DNA of 64,000 nt. Source: Paracentrotus lividus. Taxonomy: Eukaryota; Echinodermata; Echinoidea; Camarodonta; Echinidae. The stretch spans positions 22,742,078-22,806,077 of the forward strand of contig CALNVZ010003426.1 of the NCBI GenBank assembly GCA_940671915.1, written 5' to 3'. The notes beneath the pieces were generated by a model. It was not told the DNA's origin and ran no database searches. It saw nothing but the letters and a program-made list of their open reading frames with translations. Numbering within the stretch: the stretch's first letter is position 1; the number at the start of each line of letters is the position of its first letter. Positions 1 through 11,599 of the stretch are shown here, piece after piece. Position numbers and translations under genes: made by a program.

Positions 1-156
1 ACTAACTCTCTACATTACATTTACGCACACCAGGCCACCCCTTACAAACACACACCAACTCAGCACACACCAAAAACCTCTATCCACACACACGACCCAA
101 ATCAACACATCCACACCTGACACACGAACACGCCGCCAGAGATCCAAACCAGAACC

Positions 157-970
157 AGCCGTCAACTAGGATTCTTACAGGAGACGGGCTCGAAATCTGA
201 AAAAGTGGACCTTTTTCCAGATAAATTTCTTATCGACCGCGACAGCGCGAGCCGAAAATATTTGAGTTACACTTGCGAGTAAACTAAGTCATCTATCCGA
301 TGATTATTGACTCTATTCACGTATCATATAGACTATTTTATATATTATATAGTATTTAGTATCGTCCTCAGCGAGGCGCGAAGCGCGAGCCTGAAATTTT
401 ATTGAACTCTTAATGGCATCTTTTTACTTAATTTTAGGTATGGAATTAAGGAATGCCACGAGCGCGCGAAGCGCCGCGGCACCTCAAAATTTTGAGATAA
501 AATATGGAGTTTATTGTGAATATAGAGGCTATTTAGTATCGCGAGCTTGAAGTTTTGAGCTAAAATTTGTGCCTTATAGCTCTTTTTACGGAATCCCATG
601 TTGAAATCATTAATAATCTTTGGCCTCATCACAAATAATCTTTTAGCTTAACCCCCCCAGATCTGCCCAAATCACAATCTACACCAATTCCTTTCGACAA
701 GGTTGTGATCCAGCAGTGTATCTATTGTTTGTTTAACTTACTAGTGCAGACGGTCGCATAGCGACACGAGCAGGAAATCTGCGGTTTTAAAAGACATAAT
801 ATGAAGTAAAGAAAGGGGCACTTTTTAGCATTTCAAGGGCACCCTTTGAAGATATGTCTATGTGATTTTACGAAGGGTAGTGGAACCAGGCTTCTTCTTT
901 CAGTTTTAAGAAGAGACTTTATTAAGCTAAGAAAAGGGGCCACTCTGCCCGCCCCCCACCCCCCCCCCCC

Positions 971-1022
<52 letters not shown>

Positions 1023-1427
1023 CGACCACCCCCGCCCCCCCCCCCCCCCCCCCCCCCGGTCACCTGCTTGTTAGACCCCAATATCCTCACACGCGAAGCG
1101 AGAGGAGAAATTTTGAGCTCAAAATTGTAGTTTATTGTGGCATTATGGACCCTATTTTAGTACTCGCAGAGCGCGAAGCGCGAGCCGAAAATTTGGGATT
1201 TATTAAAGACATATGGAGTAAACCAAAGGGCCGTTTTTAGTATTAAAGTGCCCCTTTTCTAAACAGAAATTGTCCACGGGACGTTTCCAAAATCTATAAG
1301 GCTTCTTTTAGTATAAAGATGACACTTTTTAGCTTAGAAAAGGGAGACATTTTGGTCATGAATAGGGTACTAAGGTGGGGGTCACTTGCCCCTGCCCTCC
1401 CCCGTCCACCGCCTCTGCATTAGGGCT
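157..1427 (+). repeat. Dispersed repeat, with long poly-C tract
   Basis: Begins near a CGTCAACTAGGATTCTTAC end (compare 54349: CCCGTAACTAGGATTTTTAC) and closes with a run of CCCCTGCC and CCTCTGC. The word GCGCGAAGCGCGAGC recurs at about 370, 460 and 1150. A second copy of the 3' part lies at 48026-48580. A C-run of about 100 bases at 952-1057, broken by a few A/G, gives spurious Pro- or Gly-rich ORFs on both strands. Bases 1-156 are AC-rich with nothing recognised. Confidence 0.6.
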
Positions 1428-1727
1428 TATTTCTGCTGTTATAATCATTTCTAAAATTGAAGATAACATCATTTAAAAATATAGAAAATACACACAAAAA
1501 ATGAGAACTTGCATATATGAGTGATCACACTCAAATATCCAAGTATTTTTGACAATATAGTGACACACATCCATGAGTGCTTTCACTCAATAAAGCTACT
1601 TTGAAAACGCACCTTAATCGAGTATTTTTTAATTTGACCATATAGTGACACACCAAAATGAGTTTACTTAATTAATCATTTTATGAGTAACATAACTAAT
1701 TGTTTTGAGTACATTGCACAACTAATC

Positions 1728-1859
1728 TAGTTAGTAACGCTTTTACATACTCAGAGAGTCAGTAAGTAAAGGTTGCCACAAACTCTATCAACTTGCGTGT
1801 GATGAGTTTGTGCAACCTTACTTACTGACTCTCTGAGTATATAAAGCGTTACTCACTAG
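1728..1859. repeat. Palindrome with arms of about 55 bases
   Basis: The left arm from TAGTAACGC through ACTCAGAGAGTCAGTAAG returns in reverse complement ending GCGTTACTCACTAG, around a loop of about 20 bases. The region 1480-1730 before it repeats the short words TGAGT and ATAGTGACACAC. Confidence 0.75.
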
Positions 1860-1860
1860 G

Positions 1861-2162
1861 TGAGTCCTATTCCTTTTTGTTTGTTTGTTTGCCTGTTTTT
1901 TAATGATATTTGGAATGTTCCGATGGTATACACATCAACCAATACACATGCATTACTCACTTCAGGCATCAATTACACAAACCAATACATTGCATTGATC
2001 AATGCATCAAATTACTCAAAACTGTGGTACAATGACTGACAAAGTAAAGGGAATCCATGCATGTTAATCTTAGTTGTTAGTTGTTATCAGACGATGTATA
2101 TCATCGGAACATTCCAAATATCATTAAAACAGGCAAACAAACAAACAAAGGAATAGACTCAC
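1861..2162. repeat. Foldback element with arms of about 70 bases
   Basis: 1861-1933 (TGAGTCCTATTCC...GGAATGTTCCGATG) is the reverse complement of 2093-2162 (CATCGGAACATTCC...GGAATAGACTCAC). The spacer contains more ACTCA and CAATGCAT words. It directly abuts the palindrome at 1728-1859. Confidence 0.75.
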
Positions 2163-2546
2163 AACGAAATATTAAGAGCATGCAGGCTCTCGCGCTCCCG
2201 GTACGCGTCACATAAACAGAGTGTAACGCTATGGTTCCGCTATACATGTACGTACGTATAAGCGTAGAACATACCTCGTGTGCAGTCTCGATGTCTATCG
2301 TGATCCGAGTAGGCGTACCGGGCGCACATGGTAAAAGTTACCGACATAGCCAGTAAAAATTACTCTCAACGACTTTCACGAGACTTGGACGTACGAAGAC
2401 GTGTCGTAGTTTACTCATCTAGTGAATCAGGCTATATAGAATTTCTCAGCAAGTTCTCACTTTACTCGATTGTTAGTGTTTTCAACCGATCATCACAAGC
2501 CGTCCAAGTTGAAGAGAAACTCACTTGCACATTTGTTTTACGTAAT

Positions 2547-2652
2547 TGAACATGTAAAGTTACTAAGGGATACACGAGAAAAAAATTTATCGAGTATATA
2601 TACTTAATAATTTTTTTTTTCTTGAGTATCCCTTAGTAACTTTACATGTTCA
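2547..2652. repeat. Short palindrome
   Basis: GAACATGTAAAGTTACTAAG at 2547 returns inverted and ends at 2652 after an AT-rich loop. The 73-codon ORF at 2328-2549 just before it has no recognisable features. Between 2160 and 2330 nothing was identified. Confidence 0.7.
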
Positions 2653-3041
2653 GGAAGAGCGGGTGTGTACTTTTAACAGAAACACAGATTCTGAAGTAAA
2701 AATACGTGATATACGAATAAAAGCACTCGCCTCCAAGAGTAGCAAACGGGTTTTACTCATGGAAACTAGTTCTTATTTTTTGTGTGTAGAACACAAATGC
2801 AAACGAAAACATTCCTGCGAAATGGTTTAAGTGTAATTCCCGAGTGCGTAATTTGTTCTGAAAAACATGATTATTATCCCCAAAATAAAAAGTAGCGAGC
2901 GCGAAGCGCGAGCGAAAGATTTTACATGTAGGGGACTGAAAGCAAAGTGTTTTAATCGTTCTTTCTTGTATTTCTATTCAAGTATCTGCTGCATTTCATG
3001 CCAAAAAGTGGGGGTTTTAATTTTTTTTTTTTTTTTTTTGG

Positions 3042-3425
3042 TCAAGCGGACCCTGCTCGCCTGCGGGGGCGGGGGGGGGGGGGTTCGTTCGAACCCCCCG
3101 AACCCCCCCTAGTTACGGGCCTGCAAACGCACGCACACACATGGTAAAGAGTAAACACTAACATTTCCCCTTCAATGTTTTGTTTACCAAGACCATCACT
3201 AAATGTTTGGGACGTATTAATTCCCTCACAACTTTTTGAATGGGAGTGAAGGCGTATGTCTGTGTGTGTTTGGGTGTGTTTGTTGAGGGTGTGTATCAGT
3301 GTTTGCTGGTATGGATGAAATAAGGTATATCTGTGTGTATGTGTGGGTGTGTGAGAGGGCGTGGATGTGTATGTGGTTTGTGTGTGTGTAAATGAGGGTG
3401 GGTGTTTGTCTTTTTGCGTGCACAT
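3042..3425. repeat. Low-complexity block: poly-T, poly-G, GT-rich
   Basis: A T-run at 3022-3039 and a G-run near 3065-3083 are followed by CTAGTTACGGGCCTG, an inverted end of the 157-1427 family. GT-rich sequence then runs to about 3415. ORFs on either strand here are compositional. Confidence 0.7.
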
Positions 3426-3426
3426 A

Positions 3427-3690
3427 CACTGATAGAAAAAACAAGTTGTTTAAAATCTGAAACGACTGCGTGTTAACCGGTGAAACGCACAGCGTTGTTG
3501 AAAATTAAACAACCTATAGTTGTGTTGACTTTTAACACTTTGGTTGTTAAAAAATTTAAACAACATACATTGCTTAAAGAAAGTTGTTTAAAATATCAAC
3601 AGTATTGTTTAAGCTTACAACAACAATTCTTTCAGGATTATCTTAAACAACGTTGTTTAAGTTAAATTGTTTAAATTACGAACATTAACT
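3427..3690 (+). mobile_element. TTGTTTAAA-word MITE-like element, left end TA|CACTG
   Basis: Starts CACTGATAG directly after TA. It repeats the word GTTGTTTAAA or its complement TTTAAACAAC about ten times. Related copies lie at 13802-14035 and 17589-18480. No clean right terminus was found. Confidence 0.6.
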
Positions 3691-3756
3691 ACATTAACTA
3701 CATAAAAAACAAAAACTTAACTGTAATTTGGGAATTTGATGGAATAAGCTTGCATT

Positions 3757-4253
3757 AAAGGGGAAGTTCACCCTGGAATATTATTAGTTTTAAAAAATGA
3801 AGAAAAATAAAAGAAAAATATGAATGAAAGTTTGAAGAAAATCGACCCAAAAATAGCGAAGTTATGAATATTTAAAGTTTTGATTCTGTGACATCACGTG
3901 CGAGCAGCTCTTCCATGTGTTGTGTATGTAGAATCCATAAATCTTTCTTTTTTTCATAGTTCTTGATAAAAGAATGGGTCAATTTAATAGAGGCATGTAT
4001 ATTAATATATTTTTGATGGTGTACTGCACAGGTGAAATAATTTTCTTTTGAAAAAAATGACACTTTATGGAATTTATATTATATAACACATAAGAGAACT
4101 GCTCGCATGTGACGTCACAAAATCAAAACTTTAAATATTCATCATAACTTCGTTATTTTTTGGTCGATTTTCTTCAAACCTTCACTCATATTTATCTTTT
4201 ATTTTTCTTCATTTTTTAAAAACAATAAAATTCCAGGGTGAACTTCCCTTTTA
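3757..4253. mobile_element. Palindromic MITE, arms of about 150-160 bases
   Basis: AAAGGGGAAGTTCACCCTGG at the left returns as CCAGGGTGAACTTCCCTTTT at the right. The arms stay matched through ATCGACCxAAAAATAxCGAAG and TTTAAAGTTTTGAT up to TGTGACATCACGTGCGAGCAG and its complement. A single related arm (AAAGGGGAAGTCCAGACC) occurs at about 26955. Confidence 0.8.
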
Positions 4254-4383
4254 AATCGTCTCTGCAATACGGAACTAAATTTTTCCTTGGCAACGACAGA
4301 AATAAATGTATCTTCTTCGGATGTTTCTCCTTTTGTCTGTCATTGAAGTGCTAACCTTGTGGCCATTTTTAATTTGCCACAAG

Positions 4384-4438
4384 GATAATGGAAACATGTA
4401 AACAATTTGCGGAGAATTATGACTCCTCCTTAATAATT
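4384..4438 (+). CDS. Candidate short exon, N-terminal part of the C-type lectin domain
   Basis: This open stretch reads IMETCKQFAENYDSSLII. It is preceded by AG after a T-rich tract and followed by a GTATTT donor in phase 0, which fits an acceptor before 5509 (also phase 0). The pattern of a Cys followed by an aliphatic LII resembles the first helix and strand of a lectin fold, which the 5509 exon lacks. Against it: the exon is only 55 bases, the acceptor is weak, and the spacing from Cys to the LII strand is longer than usual. The preceding WxxA and CY region was not found in 1-4380. Confidence 0.25.
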
Positions 4439-4550
4439 GTATTTACTGATAACCCCCACCTCTAAATAGCAAGTTAGTACTACCTATAGTACGTGGTCAA
4501 AGGAAATGTGTACCGTCAGAAAAGGGAAGAGATTATCATTTCTCAAAAGG

Positions 4551-4797
4551 AACCTGGGCTTTCGATCCTAGCAGAATCTTCGTTAGAGACAAAATGACAC
4601 AGAAAAGTAGGGAACAAACATGGATATAGAGAAAGACAGAAAAAAGTAACACCTAAAGCTATAAATCTACACCTAGATTTAGGTGTGGCTTTTTTTTTCT
4701 GTCTTTCTCTATATCCATGTTTGTTCCCTACTTTTCTGTGTCATTTTGTCTCTGACGAAGAGTCTGCTAGGATCGAAAGCTCAGGCTCCTTTTGACT
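4551..4797. repeat. Long near-perfect palindrome
   Basis: GGAACCTGGGCTTTCGATCC at the left is mirrored by GGATCGAAAGCTCAGGCTCC at the right, with almost continuous matching arms of about 115 bases around the centre ACACCTAGATTTAGGTGT. Confidence 0.8.
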
Positions 4798-4819
4798 TCA
4801 TTTTACACCATTAGCTCTC

Positions 4820-5169
4820 CTTTATTGGATAAGCAGTTTCGGCAGTTCTCTTATTTTTTTATTATTATTTCTCCTCTGTTCTTCTTTTAATACTGTGCGC
4901 ATATCAAAAGTAATCCTGGTTCTCTTTTTTTCTTCTAATTTTGTATTTAGCAAATTAGAGCAAAAAGTATGAGCTATGCATAAATTAACGTAATTAATTG
5001 ATATGAAAGAAAATGTTATTATTTCAGAAAAATTAGCTATACAAAGTTGTAGATTAAATCGCACACTACCACTGTGCACGCTATCGGCGGCCGAGATCTC
5101 AAGGAGGGGAGGGGGGTTGATTCAACCCCCCGGCTAAAGGACTGCCTAAAAAGCCCGGCATGATAAGGG
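4820..5169. mobile_element. Half copy of the piggyBac-type TTAA element
   Basis: The part from CGCACACTACCACTGTGCAC to GATAAGGG followed by TTAA at 5170-5173 matches the end of the full element at 61722-62461 (GGCGGCCGAGATCTC, GTTGATTCAACCCCCC). The other end is missing. It sits just upstream of the first firm exon. Confidence 0.65.
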
Positions 5170-5508
5170 TTAACCTTCATCCATTTTAAGAGAAAAAAGT
5201 ACAATTAATATACACATTTTTATAGTGTAATGAGTGATAATAATGCCTGATTGATACTGTCCGTCATTGGCAAAGCAAAAATTGTTAGTCGTTTCATGCG
5301 CAGTCTAATTCCTTAAAAATTGATAACCACTTCCCACTTTATCATGTACATTATTCAACTTTATCAATGTCATGTGATTAAAAAAAAAAAAGAATTCAGT
5401 CATATGAACATTCTTTGATATTGCAATTCAGTTTCATTCCTGTTTGAAAAACTTTATAAGGCACTTGGCAAATTGCATCCCCCCCCCAAAAAAAAAAAAA
5501 ATGACTAG

Positions 5509-5705
5509 AATAAATCAGCGTTTTCCAAACTAACTCTTCCATACGTTCTGGATTTTGTTTTTCGGATGGTGACACAGTCCTGGATTAGATCACAAGTGGA
5601 ACAAGCTTCAAGCCATTCAGTACGATTTTGGTTCGGGCTTGATGATCTAGGCAGTGAAGGTGAATACCGTTGGGCTGATGGAACACTCTTAAGGAATGCT
5701 TCTAC
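5509..5705 (+). CDS. Exon: middle of C-type lectin domain (WFGLDD part)
   Basis: The frame contains VLDFVFRMV, then RFWFGLDDLGSEGEYRWADG. This matches the DFV helix and the W-I/F-G-L...EG-x-x-x-W-x-DG signature of C-type lectin domains. It ends at a strong GTAAGT donor after the second base of a Thr codon (phase 2), which is completed by the first base of the 14450 exon to give NASTFTGW. The acceptor is uncertain: AG at 5507-5508 (phase 0) or AG at 5517-5518 (phase 1), and a poly-A run rather than a polypyrimidine tract precedes both. The inverted-repeat element in the next intron starts only 85 bases after the donor. Confidence 0.85.
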
Positions 5706-6324
5706 GTAAGTCGATTTCTGATTACACAATACGATTCAAAACAGATGACAAGACAGCGGTCTTCTTCTCTCTTTATAAAACCACCGTATCAGGACAATTA
5801 CCCCCCGGAACAATTACCCCCCGGACAATACCCCCCGAGGACAAATTACCCCCGAGGACAATTACCCCCGGACAATTACCCCCCGAGGACAATTACCCCC
5901 GGACAATTACCCCCCGGACATATACCCCCCGAGGACAATTCCCCCCGGACAATTACCCCTCGAGACAATTACCCCCGAAACATTACCCCCCAGACAATAC
6001 CCCCCGGACAATTACCCCCCGGAACCCAATTACCCCCCGGAGGACAATTACCCCCCGACAATTACCCCCGGACAGATACGACAATACATCCCGGACAACT
6101 ACACCCGAGGACAATCCCCCCCCTCCACTGGCAATTGATGTTGGAATCAAGCACGCGCCCATTTTGAGTCTCTCCTGGGTGTGCAAGTTTTCGAATTATT
6201 TCTACTTGATCTTTCTTAATGGCTTTATCTTTCTCTTTCCCTTTCTCTCTCTAATTTTCTTATATTTTTCCTTCCCCCTTTCCATTAATAATAACGCTGA
6301 CTATCTAGTAAACTATTTCAGTGG

Positions 6325-6560
6325 CCGCAGCTAATATTATTACCGGCAATAGCCATAGCTGCCCTAATAAAGGGCGCTTTAGGCATTCAAGGAATTTCTT
6401 CCTACCCCGTACCCATTTACCTTGAATTCTTGAGTCAATGTCTGCAAATGTCTAGATTAATACTCTACCCAATAAGGACCATCGTAGTGGCCAAAGCGTA
6501 GGGATCGAACCCGCTCGTTACCTTGTGATCGTCAGTCCGCCGAACTTATCCCATTCGACC
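6325..6560 (-). mobile_element. tRNA-derived SINE
   Basis: On the minus strand a box-B sequence GGGTTCGATCCCT (complement of 6501-6513) follows a tRNA-like 5' part starting near 6560. The body runs to about 6325 with GGTAAATGGGTACGGGGTAG. It lies in the middle of the TU-like element. Confidence 0.6.
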
Positions 6561-6564
6561 CACA

Positions 6565-7800
6565 CAAAATCCAACCCCCTCCTTTCCCCTTTTTGCTCCT
6601 TGCCCAGCAGTGCACTTTTGCGCCGATGTAACAACACTCGGGGGGGTGGGAACCAGCGCTTGCGCCCCACAAGCCTCCCCCCCGTTGATATTACTCATAT
6701 GCAATCAGAAAAATATGCAAACTGCGCCCTCATATTCCGACGGTGGACTTCTGAGCAAAAATCCATCGAGGCGGTCATCCAGGGCCATAATAATCAATTA
6801 TTAATGAATCATTTTTCACAATACCGAAAACATAACTATCAATAATGAATAATTAATTATTACTGTACTTTTTCGCATAATATTTTTGACATGATTTTAG
6901 GGCTCTAGTTCTGACTATCTTTCATTTACTTTTGTTAATATACAAGGACCGACTTAATTCGTGTACGCGCCTTATTTCCGCACCCTTAGAACACCATGGG
7001 CTCTCAGACCATGGTTTTTCTATTTACCTGATGTTTTATCGAAATTAACAAACCAAACAATCTGTGGTGTCGCGACCACGAGAGTCTTGCCTGATCTTCG
7101 CTACAATCAATAAAACACGCAACGTAATGACTCTTGGCCTTATCAAGTTGAAACCTTTGACCCCTATCATACCTTGATTCGCATCATCCAGCATCAAACC
7201 ACCACCATGTTGGCTATTACCAAGAATCATCTGTACAAAGTCAGTCAACACGAATTGACGGAGAAATAAAGAAATGGAGAGCAAGTTAAACAAAAACTTT
7301 AAACATCTTATGTCTAGCATGCATGGCCTCTTATCATTGAACTTTTGCCCCTAGAATGACCCTTAGAACCCATCCATCCTTATCAACACACAATTGTATT
7401 ACCTACAAGTCGATCAGTCATATTACTCGTCTTAACCAAACAAGATGATGCAAAGAAATGTAAATATATCGAGAGCAGATCGTAACACTAATAACAACCT
7501 CAAAACTTTGACATTTTCTAACAGACCCAGACAAGAACAAACCAGACTAACAAGGAAAAAAGTGCTATACTAGGTCTCTGCCGAACTCGCGTACAGCGCC
7601 ACGCGAAACAAAAATACAACATGAAAATAAGAATCAGTCGAATCAGAGACTCGTCTCCTTTAGAATGTTCATTTTTTTCCTATGAAAACAAAAGGGAAAT
7701 ACGAGGCTAGTTTACATATTTTCTGATGCATAGGCGCAGTAGGCGCAAAAAGAGCCGAAAAGGGAAGGAAAAAAAAAGACACAGAAGAAAAAAAAAAAGA
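6565..7800. other. Middle segment of the TU-like element, no gene seen
   Basis: Apart from short G- and C-runs near 6640-6690 I recognise no gene, RNA or repeat here. The minus-strand ORF at 7045-7320 has no recognisable domain or codon-usage support. Confidence 0.5.
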
Positions 7801-8222
7801 AGAAAAAGAGAGAGAAGAAAAAAGAAAGGAAAAAAGAGAAATATAATAGAGGAAGAGAAATGGGAATATCATTAAATAAGATCCAAGTAGAACAAATAAT
7901 TCGATTAACCTGCGACATCCGCGGCCGAGACTCACAATGGGCGGGCCCGCTTGATTCCAACATCAATGCCTGTGATGGGGTAGGTAATTGTCCGAGGTTA
8001 TTGTCCGGGGCAATGCAGCGGGTAATTGTCCGGGCCGACGGGTTAATGTCCGGGGCGGTAATTCCGGGGGTAATCCGGGGTAATGTCCTCCGGGGCCGGG
8101 ACCTCGAGGTAATTGTCCTCGACGGTCAAGATTTGTCCGGGGGGTAATTGTCGCGTCGCGGGGTAATTGTCCGGGCTGGTAATTGTCCGGGAGCGGTAAT
8201 TGTCCAGGGCGGTAATTGTCCT

Positions 8223-9389
8223 AGAACAAAAACCACTATTCGTAAACAAAAAAATATATAATATATACAAGGAGAGGATACAATTTCATATAACGATGAA
8301 GGATCATTATCCACAATATAAATTCAGGGTTGTCAGTTGTAAGTTTCATTACATTAGAAAACTCCTTTGTATCCTTTCTCCCTGTTATCACCACTGTTAG
8401 AAACTGGTTGCTATTAACGACGGAGGAATGCTTTCATACGCTTTTTTTTTTCTGAAATCTTGTGCACTGAGATCCGTATATTTGAGTTAATGATAAATCA
8501 ATAGAAACGATAGACAGTTTATGAACGTTATCTGTTTTTTTTTTTAGAAAGAGAAAGAAAAAGGGAAAAATATAATTTGTAATCCACTAATAGTTTTGGA
8601 CATAGATAAGACCTTCACACACACAAATCTGAAGCGACTTCTAACTCAACACTATCTTTTTTAAACCTCGAAATTTGGATTATTTTGAATTTCAGTGCAA
8701 CCGAAACTCAAATTGGTGCCTTCGTTAGGGTTTGTCTAGAAGAGTTAAGGAAAAAGGTATAAATTGTGTGGTGCTGAAGTTGTTTATGTCACAAAAAGTC
8801 TCCATCCGAAATGCAAACACCGGTGCAAACACTGTTGCATATATTTTCAATCCCATAAGGATTATGTCTTCGTTCCACCATTTTTCAATGCTGATAAAAA
8901 CCAACCAGCCTATCGTTCAGCCATAATAATTAAAGTAAAGAATTAAATGGATCGTCGTTGTAAAACAAAGTCAAATGTGTTAATTAAAAAACCTTCATAC
9001 GTTCTGACGTGGCAATTTCCTATACATGTAGAGCTGCCTACCTGTGTTTAGTTAACCACGAAGAAATTTTATTCATAAAAACGTACTTGTCTTACTTGTC
9101 ACATAATTTCCCTCGAAAAGTTATGGTTGATCATGAGGACCTATAACTTTGTATGGTGTAACTCAATTTGTCCTCAAATTTGAGTCTGTAGTAATATGTT
9201 GGCGGGTGTTTCAGTTATTTTATCATAATGTCAAAGAAACAATCCAATGAAGTGCATTTCAATATAATGGTTTTTCTCAAGGAATAATACTAAACATGTT
9301 ATTTCCAAACATCAATAATGATTTGTGGTCGGTTAAGCTGGGACATCAACTAATTACTGGGGATCTTACAAATATGAGGCGCCGTTTGT
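8223..9389. other. Intron sequence between two foldback elements, nothing recognised
   Basis: AT-rich sequence with short ORFs only. No splice-bounded open frame matching the lectin or Ig domains of the host gene was seen. Confidence 0.5.
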
Positions 9390-9631
9390 AACATCATTAT
9401 ATAGGCAAATTATTTGTTATATAAGCATTATATATTAAATAATAACAATTATTTATAAATAATTACAATTCGATTTTCATTATTTATAAATAATGGAATT
9501 ACACATTTCATTGTTTATAAATAATGAAAACGGTATGAAAATTATTTATATATAATTGTTATTATTTACTAAATAATGACAAGTCAAATCTTATTATTTA
9601 TATATAATGAATTACGTACTTCATTATATAT

Positions 9632-9865
9632 GAAGTTGGCTCAGTGGGTAGAGCGTCCGCCTCATAATCGGGAGGTCATGGGTTTCGAGCCCCGGCCGCG
9701 TCATACCAAAAGACGTTAAAAAATGGTAGTTGCTGCTTCCCTGTTTGGCGTTCAACAAGAGGGGGATAGAGCAATGTCCTTCTGGCGCTGCTCAGCGGCT
9801 GCCGGGCCCACGAGAAAAGGGGCAAAATAAATATCCGTTTCGGACAATAAAATTTGGAGAATTTT
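9632..9865 (+). mobile_element. tRNA-derived SINE (tRNA-Met-like head)
   Basis: Head with A box TGGCTCAGTGGGTAGAGCG, anticodon-loop-like CTCATAA and a B box GGGTTTCGAGCCCC with one extra T. The body shares AAAGACGTTAAAAA and GTTTGGCGTTCAACAAG with the copy at 40700-40935, and both end near AATAAAATTTGGAG. It is inserted within the left arm of the 9390-13730 foldback. Confidence 0.85.
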
Positions 9866-11059
9866 CATTTTTTTTTCATATAAATAATCGTAATTCACTT
9901 TTTATTATTTATAAATAATAGGATTTGAGTTTTCATTATTTAATAAATAAGAACAATTATATATAAATAATTTTTATGCCGTTTTCATTATTTATAAATA
10001 ATGAAAAATGTACCCTATTATTTATAAATAATGGAATTATGTACTTCCTTATTTATAAATAATTGATTCCACTCTCCATTATTTATAAATAATGTTCGGA
10101 CTTTTTCATTATTTAATAAATAATGATTTCGAGCCGTTTCCATTATTTATAAATAATGAAGTTATATGCAAATTTCGGACCGCCGAACATGAATATTCAT
10201 AAGTTGAGTCCACTATATGCATATGCTATTCTTTGTTTCAGGTGTTTTTTTGTTTGTTTGTTTATTTTTTCATCGCTCATATGCATACTGGCTTAAAATC
10301 ACACCTTGACCAGCAATTCCCTAATTATTATTGAGAAGTTTCCTCAGCAACCAAGAGGGCGACGGGGAAAGACAGTCATTTTTCAGTGCAGTTTGATGTT
10401 GGTTTACAGCCGTAAATTATTGTAGGTTAGACCTATACCTTCTCACGTGGACCATATTCGTTGTGGCTGTGTCTGTCTGTGGAACCCCTAGCGTCAGTAC
10501 GTGGCACGGCCGCTGGACGAGTTTCCGACGGAACACTGGCCCCATGTAGGGACCCTAGAGAGCTAGCTGGGCGCGCGAGCGCGAGCCAACCATGCAGACA
10601 AGACATTTAGACACTGATCATGAAAGACAGGGTCTCAAAATTCATTTTTAAGTCTTAATTCATGTATTCATTAATCTAGATCTATTGCATTTCAAAAACA
10701 CAATAATCACTCTTTTCAAAATCTTTTCTGAGCCTACCATAACTTGTATAATAAGCCCAAAAATTCATGAAATTCTTCCACTATTATGTCTTATCGCGAT
10801 GTTCTAATAGTGGCCATCTTTACTCATGAATATTCATATGGATTGGAGCTTATTATTGAGCTACCTGCGTCATATTTATTCCTTAGTAGTTTAATTCACA
10901 ATATACAGATAATGTGAATATATGAAAGAAAAAAAACAGTGAATATTTTCGAATTAATCGTTCTGCGCATTAAGTTGATACTAAGAAAATGTAGTAAGTC
11001 ATATTATGTAAATGGTATTTTGGTCTGAGAGTGAAATTGCTGTTACGGTGGGTTTGTAT

Positions 11060-11420
11060 ACTAATGGTCTTAAACACCTTGGTTAACTACTAGTTGGTTA
11101 ACTTCCTGTTGGTCTACAGTTATTATTATTCGGTTGACCTTTTAGTTTACTAACCATTTGGTCCATTGACCACTAGGTCTCTAGGCATTTGGTCCACAAC
11201 CAATTGGTGTATCTAGGCATTTGGTCCACAACCAATTGGTCTACTAGGCATTATTTGGTCCACAACCATTGGTCTAGGCGTTTGGTCCACAACCAGTTGG
11301 TCTACTAGGCCGTTTGGTGCACAACAATGGTAGCATGTACTAGGCATCCTTGGTCTCTTAGCAATTGGTCCTTTCTAGTAAGTGGCAAACACATGTCCAA
11401 CTATTGGTCTTTTAAATTGG
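11060..11420. repeat. 31-bp tandem array (TTGGTCCACAACCAATTGGT)
   Basis: Degenerate units of about 31 bases alternate TTGGTCCAC and TTGGTCTACTAGGCA, each with the internal palindrome CCAATTGG. The complementary array lies at 12970-13160 in the same element, and closely related arrays occur at 29050-29560 and 30410-30990. Confidence 0.85.
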
Positions 11421-11599
11421 TCTTGAATCAAAAGAATTTTGCCGAGCTTCGCGCTTAATTTTCTTTAATGAGATAGTATCTCTTCAGAAGCATAGCACAG
11501 AAAGCGCTTTAAATGCACTTTTTCAGGTTAATCGATAAAAACAAAAATAAACATTAAGCCCGCCTCACTGCAATGCGATTTTTTGAACAAATAGCAGTT

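Larger units (their letters stand above)
5791..8222. mobile_element. TU-like foldback element with 15-bp tandem repeats in its arms
   Basis: The left outer arm (5791-6123) is a tandem array of about 15-base units GGACAATTACCCCCC. The right outer arm (7980-8222) is the same array inverted (GGTAATTGTCCGGGG). Inside, 6127-6310 and about 7800-7978 form non-repetitive inverted inner arms (TGATGTTGGAATCAAGC against GCTTGATTCCAACATCA, then T/C-rich against A/G-rich). This outer-tandem/inner-unique design is what is known for sea urchin TU elements. The middle holds a SINE (6325-6560). No transposase is visible. Pro/Thr-rich ORFs over the arrays are not genes. Confidence 0.85.

Noticed and set aside
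833-1130. Gly-rich (-) and Pro-rich (+) ORFs
   Set aside because: They translate the poly-C tract; low complexity, no gene signal.
2328-2549. 73-codon ORF upstream of the receptor
   Set aside because: No domain, no splice link to the 5509 exon, and it ends in a palindrome.
5696-6334. 212-codon Pro/Thr-rich ORF
   Set aside because: It runs through the donor at 5706 and the GGACAATTACCCCCC array; the period of the array keeps frames open.
9632-9705. Functional tRNA-Met gene
   Set aside because: The B box carries an extra base and a SINE body follows; the copy at 40700 has the same body.
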